DNA of 64,000 nt. Origin: Typha latifolia. Its lineage: Eukaryota; Streptophyta; Magnoliopsida; Poales; Typhaceae. Shown in pieces: positions 28,601 to 40,100 of this stretch (its first letter is position 1; each line of letters opens with the position of its first letter). A program made the position numbers and the translations under genes. The notes beneath the pieces were generated by a model. The model was not told where the DNA came from, ran no database searches, and worked only from the letters and a program-made list of their open reading frames with translations. The stretch lies in the NCBI GenBank assembly GCA_019914945.1, contig CM034104.1, positions 10,342,046-10,406,045 of the forward strand, given 5' to 3'.

Positions 28601-31600
28601 AATAGACTAGCTTTAGTATTAAGTTTGAAAAGTGGACAATTTAAATAAATAATTTTTTTGAGGAAGCCTATTTTGGTTAAAAACTCATCTATATTATGCT
28701 AGACTCGATGATTACAATCTCAAGGACATTTATTAAGCGGGTTAATCAAGCTTGATAGAATTTAACCTAAGCACATTCGAGCTTATATCGAGCTTGAGTA
28801 TTAAACTATTATATATATATATATAAGCATAATTTAAGTCTAATTTAAATTTTTATCAAGCAGTTGGCTCATACTTAACCTTCAAAAGAAGCCTTAATCT
28901 ATTAGTTTCAAACTATGCAAATTACATTATTTTTATATTTATATAAAATTAAATTGAGTTTTATAGAGTTAAACTTAAGTGAGCGGTCATCTTGATATTA
29001 ACTTGGAGCCCAAATAGGTATGGATTTTTCCCTTTCTATTTTTTTTTTATTCTTTTTCCTACACTCTCTTCTCCTCCCTTTTTTTTTATTTTTAGGAGGA
29101 GACATAAATAGATATTTCATTTTAGCTTAAAAAAAATTTGACAGAGAAAATTAGACAGATCTTCAACCCTAATATTGCAAAACTATAAAAATAAAGATGC
29201 CCAACCCACAAGGGCTATAAAGATACATAAAATAATAGTTCAATTTAAACATTATAGATCATCTAAATATCCAATTTGGAGAAGCTAGCCCAAGCTTGAT
29301 CCACAATGTCAAAGACTATCATTACTCATTGTGAAAAGTCTAAGAATATATAATGAAACTACTACAAGGAGAAGTCAAGAAGATACTCGATAGTTGATAC
29401 ACGTTCTTTAAATAATTCTAGGAATATCAGAGAGAGAAGATGATGCTTGAAAATATTGGACGAAATATCTAAACTCAATAAAACTAAAAAAATTTCGACC
29501 ATGAAAGAAAGAAAATATGAAGCCTAGCGCATTCCACTAACAATACATTACATATAAAAAATTAACATAAGAAATAGTAGAGATAACAAGGCCAACAAAA
29601 ATTTTAACCTAAAGTTGAAAAAAATTTCATCAAATAATTTTTTCTAGTAGGCTCTACTTTCTTTTGGATACCATCTCAAACTAATTACTCTAATGGAGGA
29701 AACCAGGAGAAAAAGACGATCTTCTAAAGAAAATGAAGGGGAATAAAACAATAATAAATATGGAAGATGCACGTCCCCTTTATTTCTCAAGCTTCAATCC
29801 ATATAAGGTGGGAAGGTGGGGTCATCCACTTAAAAAAATAAAAGTAATGCTTTGGTCACGCACATTTTAAACATTTGACAAATAAGCTGATGTGATATCA
29901 TTTTGTCCATTGATAGTTTCTCTCAGTATTCAATAGTTGTCACTATCGATTGGTAAGATTATTCTAAAAAAATGTTTAAAGAGTGTTTCTAGACATAATA
30001 TTTTTCTGAAAAAAGGAGAAAAAATCTTAAAAGAGAAGAGGAAGAAAAAAAATTAGAAGGGAGAAATGGGAAGGACCTAGGGCCTGAAAACAAATTGAAT
30101 AATGACAAATCATTATCCATATTTATTTTTTTTGAAAAAAAATAACGGATATAAATATGATAGTGAATAGAAAGTGAACTTAATTATAATATCTATAAGT
30201 GCAGACATAGATCTAGGCTGAACTTATCTCTAGCCTCAAAGTCAACTATTTAAATTTTTATTCAATATATAATGGTTTGTCTTACTCAAAAAATAATTAT
30301 TGGCCAATTAGGTTAGAATGTTTCTTTATCTCATTTTTTATTTTTTATCTTAATCTTTCTTTAAAGAGAGGTAAATTTGTAGCGACCGATTAGAATGACT
30401 CAATCAATTAAAACAAAATCATATAAGACACAAAAATTTTTATCACATTTTGCACTTTATAATATTCACGTTAATCACATCATCTTTCTAAAGTTTTCCA
30501 CATTTTTTATTAGTGTGGCAACTTCTTTAAATATTTTATTATAAATTTATATTCTCGAATTATAAAATTCAATTTTAATCTCGCCTCATTTATTATTCTA
30601 AAGTATCTTCTTAAGAAAAAGAAAACATATAAGAAAGAAGAAAAAATGAGGGAAAATGAGATAAAAAAGAATGTAAAATACTGAGTAAGAGCATTTTTGT
30701 CCATGAGCTTGTACGCTTAAACTATGTGCATATAACACTCTAATAGAAAATCCACTAAATATCAACCCCAATATATATAAGGCTAATCAAACCAATAAAG
30801 TATTTCATGAGTTAATAACACGTAATCACTAAGTTACAATGGTGGTATATACTAAGTGATTAGGGTTGCAATCATATTTGAATTATTCATTGCATAATCA
30901 AATTTGAATTCATTTAGTTTGGAACTTATTACAAAGTTTTAGATCCATTTGTGATAGAATTTAATTTCGTGATTATAAGATCTGTTGGGTCTAGATTAAG
31001 TCAATGTTAATTTATGAGAGCTCTGATAGATATAGTATAATACATAATAATATAAAAAAATAATTTATACCATCCTCCTACATGTGATCATTCGACTAAA
31101 GAGAAAAAGTGAGAGCAATTAAAGAGATTTTTATGGTATTCTCTTGAAATAGCTTAAAATATTCTAGACATTTATCCATTGTTTAATGCATTAAAAAATT
31201 CAGTGCTAATAAGGTATAGTTGATTGGCACAAAAAAAGAAAAGAGATATTTTATTTAATAATATCTTAAATAAAAATTATTATATTTTAATAGTCGGGTT
31301 AAACTTATTTTTAGGTTCTAATTTTGTTAAAATTACTAACCAAATGTCTTAAGCAATATTGATGTAAACTTGTTGGTTCCTTCCACCCATTATATTTATT
31401 ATTGATAATTGTAAATATAAATATGTAATGATCTAAAATCAAGCACACTCTTTTCCTATTACCCAAAACTCTATATTATAGACGTGAAAGAAAAACAACA
31501 CTTGTCTACATTCTCATCTTTAATGATGACAAATGCAAGTACTTATTACTATTAGTAAGGTACATTTGTATTTATTATACAAATGTGCCTCATCCATATT

Positions 31601-33642
31601 TATAACAGATCGGTAATGTATCCATTTTTCAATAGCGATGCCAAACGATCAAAACACATGTTGAATAATCTAAAAGTTTGAGCGAAATAACCTAATATTT
31701 TACCAATTAACTATGGTCCTTAAATTTTTCGTTTGCAATTTAGCTATAAAAGTTGATAATTTATTGTAAACTCACTCCACACACCATGCAAGTTTGTAAT
31801 TAGTTTTTTTAACCCTCCATACATTTTAATAAAAAGCTTTATTATGATACTTTTCTATATTGCTATGCAAATATCAATAATGACTACTTTCTATCGCTTT
31901 AATCTAAAATACGATAAGTTTGTTATTCTTATTTTGTAATATATTTAGATATATATATATATATTATCTAGTAAATATAATAATCTCTAAATTTTATGTT
32001 ATTAACAACATCGCATTTGAAGTCTCTATAGACATGCATCATCTTATTGACACTTCATATAGTAAATAGTTTAAGTTAGAGTGTATTATTTTAAAAGTAC
32101 AATGAGATAAAAATATATTTCGCTTTATTTAAAACTACATATTATTTTTATCTTTTAAAATTATATTTTTTTCCTCTATCAAATCTTAAATCAATTGGCA
32201 AATCAATGATCTCATTACGTATAATTGTTGCAATTATATAGTCTTTAGTTATTTATTTCGTAGCAAACTGAAAGATCATCTCTTGTCAATATTATTATCA
32301 TTGTCATCTTCAACCTCTTGTCCTTATTTGATTCATTTAACTTGTCAATAAAATTATTTATTCATCATTACTTTATTTATAACACATCCATATTCTTCAG
32401 CTTCTACAAATCTAGCAATTTCAATTATACTTTCTCACTTCGACCTAGTTGTTGATAATCATATCCATATACTTAATATCCAAATGATGACTAGACCCAG
32501 CTGCAAATTGATGTTGTGATGAGTTAATATTTGAAGAAGGATAATGCACGATGAATTCATTGGGTCTAAATTGTTGTATTGTCTTTATATTTATTTCAAT
32601 CATAGAATTTTTTCTTTCCTATGGATTGAGCATTTTCTCAACTGTCCCATCATTATCTATAAGCATGACAAATTTTTTCATGATTAATAAATATCTTACA
32701 CTTAATCTCTAAGTCCTATTTTTTCTTACTTAGATTATTAATAATGTGTAACTTATCTAATTATTATTTATAAGTATAATTATTATTCTTACGAATCACC
32801 ATTAGAAATATTATTGAGAATATCACCCTAATAGCATTACCATGCCACTATTACCATTGTTTTAAACCTTAAGATATCCAAAATGATAAGTACAAGATAT
32901 ATAAAATTTAAAATCAAAATTTGATAAGCATATATTTAGACTAGAAATTAGAATGTAAAATTAGGATAGATCTATAACTGTAAAATTTCCATGGAAAATT
33001 TAAATGGTAAATCTAAATTAGAAGTGTGTACTTATATATTGCAAACTTTGGACTGTAACAATTAAAATTTTAAGTACTAAAAAATCTTATAAAAATCAAA
33101 ATAAAATTGAGTTGATGCAAAAGAAAAAAAAAACAAATCTATCATAATTTATCATAATAATCAAATTTATCTTAAATATAACCTTCTCTACTCATGTAAG
33201 TATGATTTTACCATAATTTATTTTAAAATGATAGATAAAAGAGAGATCTTCATAATTTATTCATGAAACCATAATTTATTATAATTTATTCTAAAATTAT
33301 AAAGAGAGATGAAAGTAAATAAAAGAGGGAGAAAAAGAGAGAGGGAGGGATCTTCATAATGTATTTTGTAGCATGGAGTGAAGAAAAACTTGTAGAGAGC
33401 TTATTCTCTAGGCTTTCTAACAAATGCTTGTGGTAAGTTTAATTTTTAAAGCTTGTGGGAGAATTAGATTCGCTAAGAAGGCTTGTGCTAAAGAAAAGAG
33501 GGAGTGAAAAGAAATCAATCAGACAGAGTGCAAAGGGAGAGTTGGGAATATGATTAATAGTGTAGGACTACGTATGGCCGAGACTGACTTAAAATAGTGT
33601 TGGGTATTATAATTGTTATATAAATGCTTATCAGCATCTTTA
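25623..33642. other. Long AT-rich intergenic region
   Basis: The first several hundred bases include the CKX 3' untranslated region; no clear poly(A) signal could be assigned. The rest has no recognisable gene. Around 26.7-27.4 kb there is moderately complex sequence with an ACGTGAAAAACTCC-type motif that recalls retroelement-derived repeats also hinted at near 17.68 kb and 47.16 kb, but no coding part was found. An (AT)n run lies near 28,810-28,825. Confidence 0.5.
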
Positions 33643-35041
33643 GGACCTATTTGGATACTTATAATACTGTCATATTTAACTGATTTCATGATATTTTAAA
33701 CTCTATAGTAAAATTATACATAGAAGTGTTTGGTAGCACCTCTTATGGTTAACATTTACTATGGTATTAGGCCAAAATATACTAATATCGAAGTAAAAAA
33801 AAATCTAGTCTAAGCTCCATATTTTTTTTAAAACTGAGATCATCAAGTGTTTTTTTTTTCTCTTGTGTACATTTTTTTTCTTCTTTTACTCTCAATATCT
33901 CTCATCAGATCCTGCAGTTCCAATAGTGCTTGGCACTAAGGAAGTGGAGGCGACGGAAAACGACAATAGTTGCAATGACAACAATGACGTTGGCCTTGAC
34001 GGCAGTAGAGTTAGAGAAGACGTAAAATGGGCGGGGGGGAGGGGGGGGGGATCGACATAGGTGACCATCTTGGAGAAAATGTGGGTACCGAAGCGGAGGG
34101 ATTAGGTGCGACACTAATCCATGAAGCTGAAAAAGCTTTCAAGGTCTGTGGTGGTGGTGAGTTGGCCACCAGCGACAATGTTGTTGGCTAGGAAATTAGT
34201 TTTTAAGGGATCAAAAGAATAAAGAGGGCTTGGATTGAAAAGGAATTATGTGGGATAAAGTAGTCAATTTGGATTGAAAGGGAAAGGAGGAGGTGATTGG
34301 AGATTTGGAGTTGAGAGAGAGAGAGAGAGGCCATGTTGATGTGGGAAGTTATTTTTGTAATTCTTTACCAATTTTTAGATATTTAATTTTGCTTTTTTGT
34401 TCTAATGTAACACATGAGAAATTTTATTGAATTGATATATTATATTTGTTGTGAATCGCTAGAGATGGTTGTCCCGAGTGTTGGTTTATCTATATTTTAC
34501 ATCCTTTTTGTTCGGGCTATTTAATTCTATCTCTAAAATTTTTCTTATATTTCTTTCTTTTTCTACAGCTAATTTTAAAAAAATTTCTTGTAATGTTTTC
34601 TCATATTCTTGGTCCATTATTCATTCACACGGATTGGATGAAAGCTCAAATGCAAGTATGCTTAGAGTTTTAGCAAAAAGTAAAAGGGGCCTTCACTCGG
34701 TCTCGGTGGATGGAGCTGGAGCATCGAATCTTTATCTACAAATAAATTATTAGAAATATACTCATTGCTCATATCAATCCTAATCATTTAATAAACTAGT
34801 TTTGTAAAAATGGTTTAAAATAAATATAGTGAATGGGAAAGAATTAATTTTATAAACTAGCTTAATATTTTTTTTCTAAATAGTTGGATAAAAATTCAAT
34901 ACAATTTCTAAAGCCCATCCAAATAACATATAGTTTGACAGCACTATGGTATTATGTTTCTATAGTAATAACATATGCATCATCGTATTACTATGATGTT
35001 AAAATTCGGAGGAAAACATCACATTGTATCCAAATATGGCC
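33643..35041. mobile_element. Non-autonomous inverted-repeat DNA transposon (1.4 kb)
   Basis: The left end GGACCTATTTGGATAC (33643) is matched by the inverted right end, which reads GGCCATATTTGGATAC on the minus strand (ends 35041). Both ends are flanked by TTTA (33639-33642 and 35042-35045). More inverted similarity continues inward for about 130 bp. TIRs with an inner TTTGGATAC and a T/A-rich short duplication suggest the PIF/Harbinger group, but this is inference. The interior has a G-run at 34,029-34,050 and small open frames with no transposase motif. Confidence 0.7.
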
Positions 35042-35372
35042 TTTAGTGGTGCCGAACATTTCAGCATCACTAGTGAGTGAATCCTCTAGCACACATTAAC
35101 ATCTTTATATCTTAGCTGGCCGTGAACCGAGCACTCTTAATCCTACGTGGAGAGAGAAAAACTTAAATCTATAAATAATTTGAATTGACTATTAAAATAG
35201 TAAATTTTTATTAAAATAATATCAAATTAAAAAAGTAAAAAAACAAGAAAGAAAAGAGGAATTTGAACCAAAATTTCTTTGTTAGATTCGAGTAAACCTA
35301 ATCTAATCTCAACCCAACCTGTCTATAGGCCAATTTTATAATCAATACAGCCAAATCGCGCATACCATCCAT

Positions 35373-35945
35373 TTAGGGGTGAAAATGGGTTGGATTAGCT
35401 TTGACCTGACCCGTCATCCGACCCGGTTCATATCGAATTTGAATAAAAAATTCTTATCCGATTCAAATACGAATAAAAAATTCTTATCCAATTCGGATAC
35501 AGATAGAATTTTTGGAAAAAAAACTTGGATATGGATTCGGATACATACGTGTTAGATATAATTCTCGGATTTGGATACAGATATCGGATATCCGTTTCCC
35601 CACATATATATTTTTGAATGATTTACAGTTTTTAGTTTGCTTATTTAAAATAGTGAATATTGATATTGTTACTAACGATGTGTTATATATTATTTGTAGA
35701 GATTAATTTTTCTAAATTTATATGTATTTGATATACAAAAAAATTATTTTTTGTGAAACTCTTAATATTTTTGTGTTAATTATGTTTAAATAAAATATCA
35801 TAATTTGTTTAAAATTCGATTAAAATCCGTTTAAGATCCGATTCTCTATCTAAAAATTATTTATACTTATTTAATTAAAATATGATTTTAAATTTTGCTA
35901 TTGGTGTTATATTCGTATCTCAATTCGTATTCCGACTAAAAATAC
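35373..35945. mobile_element. Truncated hAT-type MITE next to the RECA3-like promoter
   Basis: It begins TAGGGGTGAAAATGGG, the same terminus as the element at 49859-51145. Its distal part (ATTTTAAATTTTGCTATTGG and following) is homologous to that element's right portion. The matching right TIR is missing: homology fades at about 35,945, where the GC-richer leader of the RECA3-like gene begins. The MITE therefore abuts, and may supply, the proximal promoter. Confidence 0.7.
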
Positions 35946-36027
35946 GGAGGGGGACGTGGGTTAAGGTCCTTATCGGATCCGTTTTCGAAACTAGACGAGG
36001 AGCTCTCGCGCAGAGGCCAAATCGAAG

Positions 36028-36040
36028 AACCCTAAACCCT
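36028..36040 (+). promoter_or_regulatory. Telo-box in the RECA3-like leader
   Basis: AACCCTAAACCCT lies 31-43 bp upstream of the ATG. Such telo-boxes are common in promoters and leaders of plant genes for replication, ribosome and organelle maintenance. Its function here is inferred from the motif alone. Confidence 0.5.
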
Positions 36041-36070
36041 TTCTCCTACGACACTTCCCTCGCTCTCGCC

Positions 36071-37150
36071 ATGAGAGCCCTTCGGTCGTTCTCTATCACC
36101 TCCTCTCTTCTCCGAGCGGTTCGGCTCTCTAGATTCGGAGGTCAGACCTCTCCTCTCCCCTCCATTCCTCAGGTGAGTACTGCCTTTTCCCTTCATGTGC
36201 TTGGTTCTCTCGTTTCAACAGTTTTTTACTTGCTTCGTGTACTTCCCGTTTGATCTTTCTATGATTAAATAATTTTATTTTCCTCTTAATGGCATCATTT
36301 TGACATCTTCATCAAATTTATTGCATAGAGGTTCCTTTTTAAAAAAAAAAAAATCTAATTCTGTTTAGGGATCCCAGTGCAGGTACAGAAAAGATTTAGA
36401 ACTTGCAGATTACTGCTAAACCTCCCATGATCTACCAATTGTACATAAGATCAAGCCGGTAACATTTTTTACTACTTATTAGAGATGCGGTATCTTGATT
36501 CCTGAAACTACATCTTTGATAAATATCAAAATCTACTCCAAATTTTAGAAATGGTTCAAACACTCTAATGTGTAAACTGACCCAAGAACTTAACTACTAT
36601 GAAATATGCAAACTTCTATTATGATTGATCTTAACACAGGAAATATCAATAACATCCTTAACTGAATCCTATCTTAAACTCTAATTACATCATAAAAGGC
36701 ATATTTTGATGTGCAGAGAGGACCGTGCTGTCATGATTGATCTTACAGCTTTTGCAGACTTGAATCCTAATACCATTTGATCTAAAGAGAATTTTCGCTT
36801 TATAACCATTACATCGAATAAGAAGCAGATGTGGCTTTCCTATATGTCTTAATGCTACCAATTTCTTAAGTGGTCTTATTATTTAATACTTCACTCTTCC
36901 TTGATACCAGTCTCCTTCTCTCCCTCCCCCATTTGGTTTGCAACTTCTATTGGAGGGGCTGCCCCTCCCCACCCACCGCAGAGAGATGCGGGCACGGTGC
37001 TGCCCCTGCATACCCCTTTTCCTCTATCACCAACCTCTGCTGTCACCACTCTGTATCACCGTGAATGCCATCTACCATCATAGCCTTTGTTTTTAGGAAA
37101 GAAGGAAATAGCTGTCTGGTTTAGATGGTGAGAGAAGATAGTATGGGTCA

Positions 37151-37182
<32 letters not shown>

Positions 37183-40100
37183 ATATATATGTCGACTGGT
37201 TGATCCATAACTAAATGGGTTAGTGGTATAAATCTGAACACGACTTGATTATTAATCGAGTTAGGTTGGTTGATCCGTTTAAAAGCTGAGTAATAATGTC
37301 AAGTTATCTGGTCGGGTCAACTGTTGTCACCACTAGGTTTAAAGCACCATGATAACAAAGCTCATCTGTAATAAGTTTATGATATAACAGAAGGATAACG
37401 ATAATAACCATATTAACAACAAAGCCTTTACTTTGTAGGATTTAGTAGAATTTTCTTTTTAAAAATGTTTTGCGTGTTTTCTATATGGGGAAGTTGACTC
37501 CATAGTGCTCTATTAGTGTAGATCATCTGATCATGGCTTTTATTACTCAACTGACTTCTTGGCCATATCCAAATTGGACCTTTTGAGCTGAAGAACAGTT
37601 GCTCATCAGCCATTATAACTTGACTTGGTCCACTAATGAAATTCTAATGTCAACTAGTAACCCTCAGATTAGATATCTACCCATAACTTAAGAATGAAAC
37701 ACTATTAAGCAATTCGAGTTAATATGTGCAGATGGTACAAGTTTGTACAAGTTCAAACACTTCGGCTATGACACGAACTCTTGTATGTCGTTGTGTTGCA
37801 TTTTTAAAACAATAGTATGTTACATTCTCTTTTGTACTTCTTTGATGTTCTACTATATATACTTATATAGCATGCTATGAATTTATGCCCATCATCTTTA
37901 TGGCTTATTTTTTTTTTTATGAGAATAAAAATAGCTTGTTTCGTTTGTGAGAAATGAGAATGCCCCGCCTATTGTATTTGACAATGTATCTTATTTTTCA
38001 TCAATAGAAAGTTTAGAATTTCCTTGTTCTTTTTTGCTCCGTTGCATATATTAACTGCGTACATTTGCATTTCTAAAATTATATATATTTTTTGGTTTTT
38101 TAGGTTTTAAGAAGAGATATAATTTGTTTGTTTGAGTCAAAAAGCCGCTGTCTATCTTCAACAGGTAGAATTTTTACCTCATTTTTCATTCTTTATTTGC
38201 TTTGAAGATCCCTAAAACTATGCCTTTCTATTCGTGTTGTTAATAATTATGATATTAACAAGCCTACGTGGATCATTTTTAGGTTTAAGCCTATATAGGT
38301 TTTATGAGTTTAACTAGCCTAATCTCAATTAATGTTATTGACCTAGTTACGCAATTCCCTATAGAAAATTGTCATCTATCAAATATGTTGGGTTTCATTC
38401 TTACTATTTATTATAATCGAAGATTAACTTACCATGGTATGCTTCTATTTTATTAGACATTTGCATGATGTGCTCCAATTATCTTAGATTGGATTTATGT
38501 TGAGCCAAATCTATATGTACTTGAACATTGAGTACTAGAACTACTCGAAAAGCTTCTCTCATAGGCATACACCATTTGTCTAGACCAATAGAACTTTAAG
38601 AACTATATCATGTGCCGTTGATAACTTTCTCACGAATACTTTGTTTTAAAAAAAATACTTGTGTGATGAAACCTAGTTAAAAATAAGGTACTTTCACAAT
38701 AATATCATTGAAATATTTTGTGTGAAAGAAAAGTTATGATAGGAATGGGGGCCTAGCCGCTCCATTCTAATTTACTTATCAAAGGAGATGACATCATATG
38801 ACTATTGGAGGAGGAGATTTGTTGGAACAGACGAAATTTGGGCCGGGCATTTGAATGCCTAGCCAACTGTTTGAACGCTGATTGTGTTCACCGTGCCATT
38901 CAAATGAGTTCAGAATATTTTAGGTTGAGTGGAAATTTTGTTGATGTGTCCTTTCCAGCTATTTGAATGCTCGATGACCATATTGTTGATTAAATTTATT
39001 TATTTCTAAAGAGTTTGATTGGTTTAGGGTTTGTTTTCTTTCTTTAAGTGCTTAGATTGATTTGGGGAATATTTGCAAGTTGTTTGAGTTTTGCAAGCAA
39101 TAAGGTATTTCTTTCTTTTCTCTTCTCTCTTAAGTCAGCTGAATTAGCTAGACGGCTAGGTTTTGTGGATTTCTTCTCTTTTTGTCCATTAAGTTGCTAT
39201 GATATTCAGAATTTATCAATTGGTATTATAACTTTTGTGGCCGGTTGTCTTAAATCCATCATTCAACTCATCACAAAGTCGTGGAGGATGTCACAAACAT
39301 GGGCAACGTTGGCGGGGACGCCGATCTTGATACGTTTAAAACAAGGTTCAAAAAATCGGGATCAAAATTGGGATTGACTTTCCGAAAAAATAATACGTAT
39401 CAGTCAGATTGATTGTATTGGTTGCCTGGATTGGATCGAACTTTTTAATTACGGAAAATTCTAAATATTATTTAAAAATGTAGGAGAACTTCTAAAAATT
39501 TAGAAAAAAGTTTATCATAAATAAGAAAATAAAGAAAGAAAAACTATGGTGCAATAAAAATTAAAAAAAAAGAAGAGATTAGAAAGAGAGTGAGTGGAAG
39601 AAAATCAAACAAAAGAAAGAAAACCATGGTGCGAAGAAGAAGAAGAAGAAGAAGAAAAAGAAGAAGAAGAAGAAAAGAGAAGAAAAAGGGAGAGAGTGGA
39701 AGAAATGAAAAAAACTGAGAGAAAAATAAAGAAATAAATTAAAAAAATATATACCAGAATTCGTCGGAGTTCATTGGAGTTCGCTGGAACTAGACTTCTT
39801 CGTAAGAAAAACAATGGCTATATGGTAAGGAGAGAAAAAAAAAAGAGTGAAAGAAAGAGAATAAGAGAGTGAGAAGGAGTGAAAGAGAGAAAGAGAGAAA
39901 GAGAGAGAAGTTCGGATCGGGCTTGGATCTGGATCGGGTTCGGCCGATCCCAATCCGGCAAACCATGGTTTAAAGTAACTCTTCATCAACAAGCAAGGAA
40001 GCAATTGGAATATGGGGAAATCATACTGGTAATGAATAATAACGTTGATGAGATGAAGGAGTAGATGTTGCGTATCGTAGAGACGTTGCCCTAACTGACG

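Noticed and set aside
34469..34753. 94-codon frame inside the 33.6-35.0 kb element, considered as a transposase piece
   Set aside because: No DDE or DNA-binding motif can be read, and it is mostly hydrophobic AT-rich sequence.
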